Shown: positions 27,501 to 36,319 of the stretch, piece after piece
Numbering within the stretch: the stretch's first letter is position 1
How the letters are laid out: each line of letters starts with the position of its first letter
Assembly: GCA_015709595.1 (NCBI GenBank)
Contig: CP054178.1
Location: forward strand, 3,539,205 to 3,603,204
Length of the DNA stretch: 64,000 bases
DNA from: Phycisphaeraceae bacterium
GTDB lineage: Bacteria > Planctomycetota > Phycisphaerae > Phycisphaerales > SM1A02
Direction of reading: 5' to 3'
Notes under the pieces: generated by a model
Databases searched by the model: none
Told to the model about the DNA's origin: nothing
Seen by the model: the letters and a program-made list of their open reading frames with translations, nothing else
Translations under genes and position numbers: made by a program

Positions 27501-27953
27501 ATGCCCGTCTCACCCCCGTTCCTCGATATCCGGCTCATCACCGGCCCGGTCCAGCCGATGCCGATCGAGCCATTTCCCCAGCCGGCTGGCGCGGAGTGCA
27601 TCTTTCTCGGTCGCACACGGGATGAAACCCATCCCACCCACGGCCCGCTGCGACGATTGTCCTACGAGTGCTACCGCCCCATGGCCGAGCGCGTGCTGCG
27701 CGACCTCGCCGCGCGGGCGGTGGAACAGTTCGGCTGCCTGGCCGTGCGGGTTCACCACGCCGTCGACGAGGTGCCGGTGGGCGAGGCGAGCGTGCTGGTC
27801 CAGGTCGTCACCGGCCACCGGGCCGCGGCGTTCGACGCCTGCCGGTTCCTCATTGACCGACTCAAGGTCGAGGCCCCTATCTGGAAGCGCGAGGAATGGG
27901 CGGATGGCTCGACGTGGTCGGAAGGCAAACCCGTTGAGATGGAGGCGCGGTGA
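27501..27953 (+). CDS. moaE: Molybdopterin synthase catalytic subunit MoaE
   Basis: 150 aa. Motifs: GAECIFLGRTRDETHP, LSYECYRPMAERVL, VHHAVDEVPVGEASVLV, GHRAAAFDACRFLIDRLK and VEAPIWKREEW with the catalytic Lys. MoaE with MoaD inserts the two sulfurs into precursor Z to make molybdopterin. No moaD or other moa gene is adjacent, so the partner must be elsewhere. TACCAT lies 8 nt before ATG, with no Shine-Dalgarno. Confidence 0.94.
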   Translation: MPVSPPFLDIRLITGPVQPMPIEPFPQPAGAECIFLGRTRDETHPTHGPLRRLSYECYRPMAERVLRDLAARAVEQFGCLAVRVHHAVDEVPVGEASVLVQVVTGHRAAAFDACRFLIDRLKVEAPIWKREEWADGSTWSEGKPVEMEAR

Positions 27954-28000
27954 AACAGGGCGCCCGCTCGCTCCGGAATCGACCTCGTTCGCCCCGCCAT

Positions 28001-28062
28001 CGATCGATCACAGGCGAGACGCCTGTGCCACTCAACTTCAGGCGGGACGCCCACGCCACCGA
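28001..28062. repeat. REP-like palindrome, inverted copy
   Basis: A perfect stem CACAGGCG-aga-CGCCTGTG at 28009-28027 is followed by a decayed second module (aggcgggacgccc) near 28039-28051. It is the same family as 26643-26697 in opposite orientation and fills most of the 130 bp between moaE and the next gene. Confidence 0.8.
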
Positions 28063-28083
28063 TCGGTCCACCGGGAGCATGAC

Positions 28084-28746
28084 ATGACCAGCCGCATCGC
28101 CTCGCTGGCTTCCATGCTGTTCGCGCTCTGTCTCACGCTGTGGATCACCGCCCTCGGGGCGGCGGGCGTCACAGCGGCGTTCGTCTTCGCCACTCTGCCC
28201 GATCTGCACATCGCCATCCCGGCGTACGAGGCGTTCCAGCCCGGCGATCCGAAAGCCCATGGGCTGCTGGCGTCGGGAAAGATCCTGGAGCGTGTGTTCA
28301 CCGCGGCGGACTTTGCGCAATTCGCGCTCGTTCCCCTCACCTTGCTCTGGCTGATCGCCTCGATCGCGGCGCGGCGGGCGGCGGGCGATGATGACTCGCG
28401 CTTCCGACGACCGGGAAACATCGTGCGGCTGGCGCTCACGCTGCTCGCCGCGGGCCTGTTCATAATCCACGCGGCCATGCTCGCGCCGCGTTTCAATCGG
28501 CACCTGCGAAGTTACTGGGCGGCGGCTCAAGCGGGACAGCATGACAGCGCCGCGGTCAGCAAGGCCGAAATGGACCTGCTCCACCCCCGCATGTCGCTGA
28601 TCCTTCAGACCAACTTCGTGCTGCTGCTCGTCGTCGCCGGCATGAGCGGCTGGATGAGCGTCAGCCACGCGCCGAGCCGCAGACTCGGTCAGGAGCTCGA
28701 TGAGCCGCTGCTTGCGCGGCCGTTGAAGCAGCCAACCTCACCCTGA
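28084..28746 (+). CDS. Hypothetical four-helix membrane protein
   Basis: 220 aa from ATG 28084. Four hydrophobic segments at about residues 10-35, 75-95, 117-140 and 178-200, with short loops. The layout is compatible with the DUF4149/TMEM205-like group but I see no decisive motif. It follows moaE by 130 bp of repeat sequence, and its end overlaps the convergent ABC-2 permease gene by 9 bp. Confidence 0.6.
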   Translation: MTSRIASLASMLFALCLTLWITALGAAGVTAAFVFATLPDLHIAIPAYEAFQPGDPKAHGLLASGKILERVFTAADFAQFALVPLTLLWLIASIAARRAAGDDDSRFRRPGNIVRLALTLLAAGLFIIHAAMLAPRFNRHLRSYWAAAQAGQHDSAAVSKAEMDLLHPRMSLILQTNFVLLLVVAGMSGWMSVSHAPSRRLGQELDEPLLARPLKQPTSP

Positions 28747-30480
28747 CGCCGGGGCGGAAGCGATGGAGGCGGAGATCGACGCCGTGGGCAGATGCTCGGT
28801 ATCGACCGTGGACCGCCAGCGGTGCAGCTCCCACTGCATCACGAGCGCCAGGGCCGCGTAGAAGCCCGCACCCAGCCAAGCCAGCATCGGCAGCTCGGAG
28901 TGGATCGGCTCGGGCAGCAGCGTGATGGCGCCGTCGCCCGCCGGGACCGCCTGCTCGAAGAAGTGGTAGACCGAGAAGAACGCCGCCGCGGGCGGGAAGG
29001 GCAGCATCACATAGGCGCCCGTGACCCACAGTTCCGCCGCGGCGAAGAGGATCGTCGATGCGAAGAACGGCAGCATCCACAGCAGAAAGGCGGAAATGAG
29101 GAACACGCGCCCGTCGAACCGTTCGCGCACCGCCTGCACGAAGAGAAACACCGAGGCGAAGAGCAGCAGCGGCGGAACCCAAGCGGCCGGTCCCGGCAGG
29201 GCGGCGATCACGCCGCCGTCGATGCCCGAACCGCGCGCCAGCCAGACGACCGTCACCCACAGCAGCATGGCGACGGCCAGCATCGACAGCGTGGCCAGCC
29301 GCGATGAGGCGGCGTCGCTGTTGAACGGCACGCGCGGGAGGTTGAGCTTGCGGCGGCGGCGGATGCCCTTGAGCGTCGTCTCCCGCGAGGGCGTGATGAC
29401 GTTGATCAGCAGCAGCAGCACCAGCCCCATGATGAGCATGGCCGTGAAGATGATGGGCGTCACGATGCGGATCGGTTCGATGTCCTCAACGGGACGGCGC
29501 ATGCCGCGATAGCCGCTGCGCATCATGGGCAGGCGGTTGACGAGGTCCTCGAAGACTTCCGGGTTGGAGAGAATGGGCCAGAGGTTGCCCAGCAGCAGCA
29601 GCATGGTGCCGGCGTAGAACGCGACCGCTCCCACCTTGGAGCTGGGATGCAGCCGGTCGTCGCGCCACTTGCGGTGGACGACGATGAACATGGCGGCGAG
29701 GAAGAACCCCTGCACCAGCATGGTGTACGTCCACGCTCCCACGGTGCCCGCGAAGAAGGGCACATCGTGGTACCAGGACGGATCGGCCACCATGCCGGCC
29801 TGCCCGCGCGCGGAAAGTTCATCCGCCAGCATGCCGAAGAACACAGGTCGGATGGTGAGGAACTCGAAGAACGTCAGTCCCGCCATCGACAGTTGAGGCA
29901 GCACGAAGTAGAGCATGACCACCATGCCCTGGGTCATCATGGAGGCGAATCGCGGCTTGCTCGACGCCATGCCCGCCACCATGCCCGTCATGTGGTACAT
30001 CCACACCGACGTGAAGAACACGCTGTAGAACTTGACCAGTCGGTCAAGCGGAAACTCACCCACCACCACCGCGAAGCCGAGAAACGGAAGCGTGAGGGCG
30101 AAGAGGAAGTACTCACGAGCGGGCAGCCCGAAGAGGAAGCCGAGAATCTTGCTCACGGGCGACATCGGCGTCATGCGGTGATAGTCGAGCAGACGCCCCT
30201 CGCGCTCGCGGGCCAGCGTGGAGGCGACCGCGCCGGTGCCCACGAGCATGAGCAGGATGCCCTGAATGACGATGATGGGCACCATCATGGCCCGCGCCGC
30301 GGTGGCGCGATCGACGATGTTGCGCTCCGTGCCCGTCAGGTACGCCAGCAGGCACACGAATGCCGTCACGCTGAGCGTGATGACGCCCCAGCTGATGATG
30401 TGCTTCATCCGCAGCCGCGCCCGGGCGCCCTTGACGGTGATCGGGTTGGCCAGGAGCATGGAAGCATCGAATCCCGCCAT
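28738..30480 (-). CDS. ABC-2 type transporter permease
   Basis: 580 aa from ATG 30480, one base after the stop of the ATPase gene. About 12 membrane helices; the ABC-2 coupling motif appears as STLAREREGRLLDYHRMTPMSP after the second helix. A cytoplasmic Arg/Lys-rich stretch (LKGIRRRRKLNLPR) divides the protein. It forms an export or membrane-remodelling complex with the ATPase 30482-31408. The substrate is unknown. Confidence 0.85.
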   Translation of the reverse strand: MAGFDASMLLANPITVKGARARLRMKHIISWGVITLSVTAFVCLLAYLTGTERNIVDRATAARAMMVPIIVIQGILLMLVGTGAVASTLAREREGRLLDYHRMTPMSPVSKILGFLFGLPAREYFLFALTLPFLGFAVVVGEFPLDRLVKFYSVFFTSVWMYHMTGMVAGMASSKPRFASMMTQGMVVMLYFVLPQLSMAGLTFFEFLTIRPVFFGMLADELSARGQAGMVADPSWYHDVPFFAGTVGAWTYTMLVQGFFLAAMFIVVHRKWRDDRLHPSSKVGAVAFYAGTMLLLLGNLWPILSNPEVFEDLVNRLPMMRSGYRGMRRPVEDIEPIRIVTPIIFTAMLIMGLVLLLLINVITPSRETTLKGIRRRRKLNLPRVPFNSDAASSRLATLSMLAVAMLLWVTVVWLARGSGIDGGVIAALPGPAAWVPPLLLFASVFLFVQAVRERFDGRVFLISAFLLWMLPFFASTILFAAAELWVTGAYVMLPFPPAAAFFSVYHFFEQAVPAGDGAITLLPEPIHSELPMLAWLGAGFYAALALVMQWELHRWRSTVDTEHLPTASISASIASAPASG

Positions 30481-30481
30481 G

Positions 30482-31408
30482 TCAGGAGACCTCCCTGGCG
30501 CCGACCTTGAGCAGGATGTCCTCCACGCCCATGCGCTTCTCGAAGAACCCGCGCACTGGCGCGCCCGTGGCGACCAGCAGGCGAAGCAGCTCCACCACGT
30601 CGTCATCCGTGCCGGTGAAATCGAACTCCACCCGGCCGTTGATCCGCTCCAGCCCGCTGACCTGTCCGCGGTCGGTCAGCCAGGCGATGGCCGCGTCGGA
30701 TGGCGGGTGGAGGTCCACGACCAGCCGTTTGCGTTCGGTGAAGCGGGTGATGATCTCGTCGATGCGCCCGCTGATGACCAGGCGTCCTTTCTCCATGATG
30801 CCGATGGAGGTGCAGAACTCGCTCAGTTCGGTGAGAATGTGGGAGGAGACGAGGATCGTCCTGCCGCGCTCGCCCTGCCGCCTGAGCAGCTCGCGCAGTT
30901 CGATGCGGGCCAGTGGGTCGAGCCCGCTGGCGGGCTCGTCGAGCAGCAGCACCAGCGGATCAGGCAGGAGCGTCTTGGCGAGCACGAGTCGCTGCCGCAT
31001 GCCGGTGGAGAGCGTGCCGGCCAGCACATGGCGTTTGGACTGCAGATCCACCTGCTCGATGCACTCGTCCACGCGGCGACGGCGCTCGCGGCGCGACACG
31101 AAGTACGCCCCGGCGAAGAGATCGAGAAACTCCCAGCAGCGCAGGTCGTCGTAGACGGGCGGGTTATCGGGCATGTAGCCGAGAATGCGGTGAACGTCGC
31201 GCGGGCGCTCCAGCAGGTCGATGCCGCCCACCATGACCTCGCCGTACGTGGGCTCCTGCAGCGTCGCCAGCACGCGGATGGTGCTGGTCTTGCCCGCGCC
31301 GTTGGGGCCGATCAGCCCGAAGACCTCGCCGGGGTGGATGGTCAGGTTCAGGTCGCGCACGGCGGTGACGCCGTCGTAATCCACCCGCAGGTCTCTGGTG
31401 ACGATCAT
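30482..31408 (-). CDS. ABC transporter ATP-binding protein (ABC-2 exporter type)
   Basis: 308 aa. Walker A GPNGAGKTST, Q-loop region ILGYMPDNPPVYDDL, signature LSTGMRQRLVLAKTLL, Walker B LLLDEPASGLDP and H-loop VSSHIL, followed by the C-terminal regulatory extension of the CcmA/NatA group (about residues 215-308). The signature has LSTGM instead of LSGGQ, common in this subgroup. GGAGG site before ATG 31408; the permease follows after 1 bp. Confidence 0.94.
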   Translation of the reverse strand: MIVTRDLRVDYDGVTAVRDLNLTIHPGEVFGLIGPNGAGKTSTIRVLATLQEPTYGEVMVGGIDLLERPRDVHRILGYMPDNPPVYDDLRCWEFLDLFAGAYFVSRRERRRRVDECIEQVDLQSKRHVLAGTLSTGMRQRLVLAKTLLPDPLVLLLDEPASGLDPLARIELRELLRRQGERGRTILVSSHILTELSEFCTSIGIMEKGRLVISGRIDEIITRFTERKRLVVDLHPPSDAAIAWLTDRGQVSGLERINGRVEFDFTGTDDDVVELLRLLVATGAPVRGFFEKRMGVEDILLKVGAREVS

Positions 31409-31513
31409 GCCTGGCCTCCCGCGCGCACCGCCACGATCCGCGTGCCGCGTTCCGACAGCATTGGGATACGGGCGGCGGTCATTTCGGTTCGCCGCGGCAT
31501 CCGGAAACGGCCC

Positions 31514-32731
31514 CTACAGCCAACCGCGACGGCGGAAGTAGAGAAGCATCCCGCCCACCGCACCTGCGCAGCCAAGAACCACTACGCCGAACGACCAGGG
31601 ATGATCCTGCCACGGCAGTTGAAAGTTCATGCCGAACAGGCCGGTGACGAAGGTGATGGGAATGAAGATGGTGGCGATGAGCGTGAGCAGGCGCATCACC
31701 TCGTTGGCGCGGATGGCGACCGCCGAGTTGTAGGAATCCGCCAGCCCCTGGGCGAACTCGCGGTAGGTCTCCAGCAGGTCGATGGTGTGAACCACGTGGT
31801 CGTAGACGTCGCGCAGGTAGAGCCGCGTGGTTTCGCTGATGCACTCGTGCGGTTCGCGCTGCATCGACTGCACCACGTCCCGAAGCGGGGCGATCTGACG
31901 GCGCAGGAGCAGGAGTTCTCGCTTGATCTCCTGGATCTCCTGCATGACGACGGGCTTCGGACCGCCGCGCAGGGCGTCCTCCAGCCGCTCGATGCGGTCG
32001 CAGTACTTGTCAAGGATGGGAAAGCAGTGATCGACGATGGCGTCGATGAGCGCATAGAGCAGAAAGCTGGCGTCGTTGTTGCGCAGTCGAGTACCGGCGG
32101 TCGCCAGGCGCTGTCGGATGGGGTCCCACACGTCGCCGTGCGTCTCCTGGAAGGTCAGCACGGTGCGATTCCCCAGGAACATGCTGATCTGCTCGCTCTG
32201 GAGATGACCATCCACCAGCTGAAACATGCGCACCACGACGAACAGCCGCGCGTGCTGCGTCTCGTTGCCGGGATAGTTGTCCACCTTGGGGCGCTGCGGC
32301 GTGTGCAGCACGTCCTCGATGGCCAGCGGATGCAACTGGTACTTCCGGGCGATGGCCTGGATGAACGACATGTCGCTCAATCCATCGATGTTGATCCACC
32401 GCACGGTCGCCCATTCCGGGCGATGATCCTCCGCCAGCGCCTCGGGCGACGCGATGTCATGCACCTGCACCTGGTCGGGTCCGTAGTCGGTGCAGGTGAC
32501 ATAGACCTGACCCGTCGTCGGGAGTCGCGTGAGGTTGGCCAGCTCGATTCCCGGCGCCGCGCCGGGCTTGCGGGCCACGCGCGCCGGCGACGCCCAGCCG
32601 CGAATGGCGCGCCGCACGACGCGCCCGAGCCGGGCGATGGTTCGCCCGCCGTTGGAAGCCCCACCCCGCCGAGCCCCGGCGTCGGGCGGGCCGGGGCCCG
32701 TCGTGTCACGATCCCTGGTCTGGCTGGTCAA
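31514..32731 (-). CDS. corA: CorA-family Mg2+/Co2+ channel
   Basis: 405 aa. The C-terminus carries the two membrane helices with the pore signature GMN (IFIPITFVTGLFGMNFQLPW) and a final basic tail. The N-terminal cytoplasmic funnel includes HPLAIEDVLHTPQRPKVDNY, typical of CorA. The only suitable start is TTG 32731, supported by a GAGGG site and, about 30 nt further upstream, TAGAAT (32770-32765). An N-terminal extension of roughly 60 residues exceeds the usual family start. Allows Mg2+ influx through the inner membrane. Confidence 0.9.
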   Translation of the reverse strand: MTSQTRDRDTTGPGPPDAGARRGGASNGGRTIARLGRVVRRAIRGWASPARVARKPGAAPGIELANLTRLPTTGQVYVTCTDYGPDQVQVHDIASPEALAEDHRPEWATVRWINIDGLSDMSFIQAIARKYQLHPLAIEDVLHTPQRPKVDNYPGNETQHARLFVVVRMFQLVDGHLQSEQISMFLGNRTVLTFQETHGDVWDPIRQRLATAGTRLRNNDASFLLYALIDAIVDHCFPILDKYCDRIERLEDALRGGPKPVVMQEIQEIKRELLLLRRQIAPLRDVVQSMQREPHECISETTRLYLRDVYDHVVHTIDLLETYREFAQGLADSYNSAVAIRANEVMRLLTLIATIFIPITFVTGLFGMNFQLPWQDHPWSFGVVVLGCAGAVGGMLLYFRRRGWL

Positions 32732-32794
32732 GCGCGCCCTCGCGTGGGTGAAACAGACGCGAGGATTCTACCAGAATCATGAAGCGGCGCGGCT

Positions 32795-33478
32795 TCACCG
32801 GGCTCGTCCATCCCGACGCGATGGCCGGGCGGACGCCGACGATCGACCGTCCCGCCCGCCCACCATGCCCCGCTGCACCGCCCGCGACAGTTTTCGCAGC
32901 GCGGACCAGATGTTGGCGACCACGCGGTCAAGACTCCGCAGCGTGCCCCGGTCGTCACGACCGAAGGCCCAGAAACGGATGTGCAGGAGATGACCCAGCC
33001 GATCCTGCCGCGTCCGCGCGGGAAGTTCGAGGAACAGCGTGGGAACTCTGGACACGGCCACCGCCCCGGCGCGGAACCCACGATCAATCATCGCCAGATC
33101 CTCTGACAGGCGCTCGACCATCCGACGCACCGTGCGCTCGCACACGTTCAATCGCAGGTCGCGCGCCAGCACCATCAGCCGTCCGTAGGTGACGCGCGGA
33201 TACTTCACTTCCGCCAGCCGGTTGCGGCGGAATGGCGCCAGGCCGCAGTCATTGCTCTCCAGGTGCGACGACGGTCCGTTGAGCCACTCCAGCATCTCGT
33301 AGAACCGCTGCACGGCGGGCTCCGCGGACAGCGGCGCGAAATCCTCAAGGGTCGTCCGAATCAGGTGCGGATGGCGACGGAAGTCCACGTACCGCGCCGC
33401 GGGGTCATCCACGCTGGCCGACCACGGGTGGGTGCGAACCACCGGGTCAAAGGAAGATTCCACGGCTGCGTCGAGCAT
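32795..33478 (-). CDS. Hypothetical protein
   Basis: 227 aa from ATG 33478 with a GGAGCG site. No signal peptide or membrane helix. A helical middle part (RLMVLARDLRLNVCERTVRRMVERLSEDL) could be DNA-binding-like but no recognised HTH family fits. The C-terminus is Arg/Ser-rich and low in complexity. Upstream of corA on the same strand (63 bp). Confidence 0.55.
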   Translation of the reverse strand: MLDAAVESSFDPVVRTHPWSASVDDPAARYVDFRRHPHLIRTTLEDFAPLSAEPAVQRFYEMLEWLNGPSSHLESNDCGLAPFRRNRLAEVKYPRVTYGRLMVLARDLRLNVCERTVRRMVERLSEDLAMIDRGFRAGAVAVSRVPTLFLELPARTRQDRLGHLLHIRFWAFGRDDRGTLRSLDRVVANIWSALRKLSRAVQRGMVGGRDGRSSASARPSRRDGRAR

Positions 33479-33670
33479 CGGCGCGCTCCGAAGGGGATGT
33501 GAACACCGACCCCTTCCGACGCGCGCCGCGTGGCCCGTCGAATGACGCCGACGATGCTATTTATCCCCTTCGCTGGCGGGCCGATCAACAGAAAACCGGA
33601 CGGAATCTCGCTTTCATGGATGTCGCCATTCGATGGCGTCGTCGGCCTCCGATGGGACGCCGCTTCGCGC

Positions 33671-34663
33671 TCAGCACCACCACGGCTTGCCGGCCTGTTC
33701 CGCGATCACCACCTGGCTGAGGTAGGCGACCGCCTTCTCGAAGCCCTCGGTCACGGACATCAGCGGATCTTCATGTTCGATGGAGATGACGCCGTCATAG
33801 CCGTATCGGCGAAGCATCGAGATGAACGGCTTCCAGAACTCATCGCCATGTCCGTAGCCGCAGGTGCGGAACGTCCACGACCGAAGTTTCTGTTCACCGT
33901 AGGGGCGGGCGTCGTTGTAGCCGTTGACCGGGCCCTGGTGTCGATCGAGTTCGGTATCCTTGGCATGGCAGTAGTACAGAAGTCCGGCCTCGCCGAGTTC
34001 GCGGGCCGCCAGCACCGGGTCGATCCCTTGCCAGAAGAAGTGCGAGGGATCAAGGTTCGCGCCGAGCGGCGTGCGTCCCTTGATGCCGGCCGCCTTGCTG
34101 GCCCGCTGGGAGAGACGGATGAGGGTGTCGGGGTTGTACACGGCGAAACCGGGGTGGGCCTCCCACGCCACCCTGACGCCGTGTTTTTTCGCCAAGGTCG
34201 CCTGGGCGGCCCAGTAGGGCACGAGTACCTCATCCCACTGGTACTTCAGGATGGCCTGATAATCCGGCGGCCAGGCGCAGGTCACCCAGTTGGGGGTGTG
34301 GTCGCGGGCCGAACCGCCCGGACAGCCGGAGAACGTGATGACTGTGTCCGTCCCGAGTTTCGGAGCCAGCTTGACGGCGGTCACGAACGCCTCATGATCG
34401 CTGCGGGCGTGTTTTTTGTCGGGATGCACCGGGTTTCCATGCACCGCCAGGCCGGAAACCTCGAGGTCGCGCTCCCGCAGCATCGCCAGGATGTCCTTGA
34501 TCCGCCTGTCGGACGCGAGGACTTCGGCGGGTTTGAAGAACGGGGCGCCGGGATAGGCCCCGACCGGCAGTTCGATGGCGTCCAACCCCACGTCGGCGCA
34601 GTAGTCGAGCGCCGCCTCGAACTCCATGCCCGTGAACAACGCCGCCATCACGCCGAGTTTCAT
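33671..34663 (-). CDS. Sugar phosphate isomerase/epimerase-like TIM-barrel protein
   Basis: 330 aa. Xylose isomerase-like barrel: MKLGVMAALFTGMEFEAALDYCADVGLDAIELP, a metal-binding Glu in VAWEAHPGF, Asp/His in GANLDPSHFFWQG, HAKD and the late VISIEHEDPL. All expected metal ligands (Glu, Asp, His, Glu) are in place, so an active isomerase or epimerase is likely. Cytoplasmic; no signal peptide. GGAG site before ATG 34663. The sugar is unknown; catabolic genes are not adjacent. Confidence 0.88.
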   Translation of the reverse strand: MKLGVMAALFTGMEFEAALDYCADVGLDAIELPVGAYPGAPFFKPAEVLASDRRIKDILAMLRERDLEVSGLAVHGNPVHPDKKHARSDHEAFVTAVKLAPKLGTDTVITFSGCPGGSARDHTPNWVTCAWPPDYQAILKYQWDEVLVPYWAAQATLAKKHGVRVAWEAHPGFAVYNPDTLIRLSQRASKAAGIKGRTPLGANLDPSHFFWQGIDPVLAARELGEAGLLYYCHAKDTELDRHQGPVNGYNDARPYGEQKLRSWTFRTCGYGHGDEFWKPFISMLRRYGYDGVISIEHEDPLMSVTEGFEKAVAYLSQVVIAEQAGKPWWC

Positions 34664-34764
34664 GGTGCTTCTCCGCAGTGAACCGCCTGCCGGGCGTCCG
34701 ATGAACGAGCCAATCCGGTCACTGGAGGATTGACCCGCTCACTCCGACCCGAGACTATACAGCC

Positions 34765-36207
34765 ATGACCGTCATCCCACACCTTGTGCTCACGGGTGTT
34801 CTGCTCATCGCCGCCGGATGGGGCGCCGCCTGGTCCGACCCGCCTGGGGGAGACCCGACCCCGCCGCCTCCACCGGAGCGGGTGGTGCTTCAGGTCAGCC
34901 GCTTCGAGACGGTTCGCGGCGTGGTGGAGCGGGAGGATCCCGATCAGATCGTCATCCGCACGCCCACGGACGAGATCAAGGCCTTCATGAAGGCCCGGCT
35001 GCTGCGCCTGACGCGCCTGGTGCGCCCCGCGCCGGGCCAATCGGGCGTCGTCCACATGGCTGACGGCTCCATGCGCGAAGGAATCATTCTTGAGGACGAG
35101 TACGACTTCGTCCTCATGGAGATCGCCGGCGTGCGCACGCGGCTGGACCGGGCGCTGGTCGATCGGGTCGAGCTGCGCCCACCCTTCGAGGAGCAGTATC
35201 GGCGCCTCAAGGAAACCATTCCCCCGACCCAGTTCGACCGTCGGCTGGAGCTGTGCAAGTGGCTCATCGACCAGAAGCGGTTCGCGCTGGCGCTTGAAGA
35301 ACTCGAGGATCTGCAGCGGCTCAACGCCGACCTGAAGGAACTGCCGGGTCTGATCCGCGTGGTGCGGGCGCAACTGGCTCTTGAGTCCGGGGCCGGAGGC
35401 ACGGGAGACGACGCCACCAGGCCGGACTCCCCGGGCGCCGCCCCGTCCGGGCCATCCGGCCCGGTTGACCAGAAGGATCTCCTGCCGACCCGTCTGCTCA
35501 CGCCCGAGGAAGTCAACATCATCCGCGTGTTCGAGGTGGACTTCGACCGTCCGCCGTCGCTCCGGATCGAGGCCGAGACGATCCGCAAGCTCATCACGCA
35601 GTATGCGTCGCATCCGTCGATTCCCGCCAACAGCGAGGCGCGCAACGCCCTGTTCCGTGCGGATCCGCTGTCGCTGCTGCGCATCATGTTCGAGGTGCGC
35701 GCCCGCGAGTTGTATCCCGAAGTGAAGGTCCTCAGCGAGCCCTATTCGCTCAACCTGTTTCGTCAGCGCGTTCACAACACCTGGCTGGTGCCCAACTGCG
35801 CCACCAGCCAGTGCCACGGCGGGGTGAAGGCCGGGCGGTTCTTCCTGCACAACCGCAACTACCGGGATGACCGGGTCCGGTACACCAATCTGCTCATCCT
35901 TCAGCGGGCAGAGCTTGACCCCCAGAAGCCGCTCATCAACTGGGAAGAACCGCTGATGTCCCGCATCATCCAGCACGCCCTGCCCACTACGGAGGCGCGC
36001 GACCCCCACCCCCCGGTCCCCGGGTGGAAGCCCGTCTTCACCAAACTCAACCAGCCCCTTCTGGAGGATGCCGTGGCGTGGATCCGGTCCATGTACCAGC
36101 CCCGTCCGGACTATCCCATTGACTACACCCCGCCGGACATCGGACGGAAGGACGACGCTCCGTTCGGAGCCCCCGGCACTCCCGGAAACCCGCGGGTTCC
36201 ACGATAA
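34765..36207 (+). CDS. Secreted protein with unusual CX4CH motif
   Basis: 480 aa. Signal peptide (MTVIPHLVLTGVLLIAAGWGAAW), a Pro-rich linker, a beta-rich domain about residues 35-130, a helical middle and a C-terminal cytochrome-like domain. The only heme-like motif is C-A-T-S-Q-C-H at residues 345-351, CX4CH instead of CxxCH, followed by GGVKAGRFFLHNR and later ALPTTEARDPHPPVPGW (a possible distal ligand region) and AWIRSMYQP. Either an atypical c-heme or a metal site. Probably periplasmic. A GACTAT hexamer lies 6 nt before ATG, with no Shine-Dalgarno. Confidence 0.7.
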   Translation: MTVIPHLVLTGVLLIAAGWGAAWSDPPGGDPTPPPPPERVVLQVSRFETVRGVVEREDPDQIVIRTPTDEIKAFMKARLLRLTRLVRPAPGQSGVVHMADGSMREGIILEDEYDFVLMEIAGVRTRLDRALVDRVELRPPFEEQYRRLKETIPPTQFDRRLELCKWLIDQKRFALALEELEDLQRLNADLKELPGLIRVVRAQLALESGAGGTGDDATRPDSPGAAPSGPSGPVDQKDLLPTRLLTPEEVNIIRVFEVDFDRPPSLRIEAETIRKLITQYASHPSIPANSEARNALFRADPLSLLRIMFEVRARELYPEVKVLSEPYSLNLFRQRVHNTWLVPNCATSQCHGGVKAGRFFLHNRNYRDDRVRYTNLLILQRAELDPQKPLINWEEPLMSRIIQHALPTTEARDPHPPVPGWKPVFTKLNQPLLEDAVAWIRSMYQPRPDYPIDYTPPDIGRKDDAPFGAPGTPGNPRVPR

Positions 36208-36209
36208 AT

Positions 36210-36223
36210 GGCCCTTCGGGGCC
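36210..36223 (+). other. GGCCC-TTCG-GGGCC hairpin after the CX4CH gene
   Basis: A 5-bp stem with a TTCG loop, 3 bp after the stop. No T-run follows, so termination is uncertain. Confidence 0.3.
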
Positions 36224-36273
36224 GGATTGGCCCTTCCCACGCCGACCGCTTTTCTGATACACTATGCGGTTTG

Positions 36274-36295
36274 ATGGCGGGGGTTGCCCCGCCAT
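36274..36295 (+). promoter_or_regulatory. 5' leader hairpin of the coiled-coil lipoprotein gene
   Basis: A perfect 9-bp stem ATGGCGGGG / CCCCGCCAT with a GTTG loop, 24 nt before ATG 36320 and downstream of a possible -10 (TACACT, 36258-36263). It could stabilise the mRNA or block initiation. Confidence 0.4.
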
Positions 36296-36319
36296 TCCCC
36301 CGTACCGTGAGGCCCCTGC

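Noticed and set aside
26643-28062. Composite transposon bounded by inverted repeats
   Set aside because: No transposase or target-site duplication is visible; the bracketed genes are ordinary. Kept only as a repeat pair.
30266-32782. Long plus-strand open frame opposite the ABC-2 transporter and corA
   Set aside because: It is a shadow of three recognisable minus-strand genes and has no family motif.
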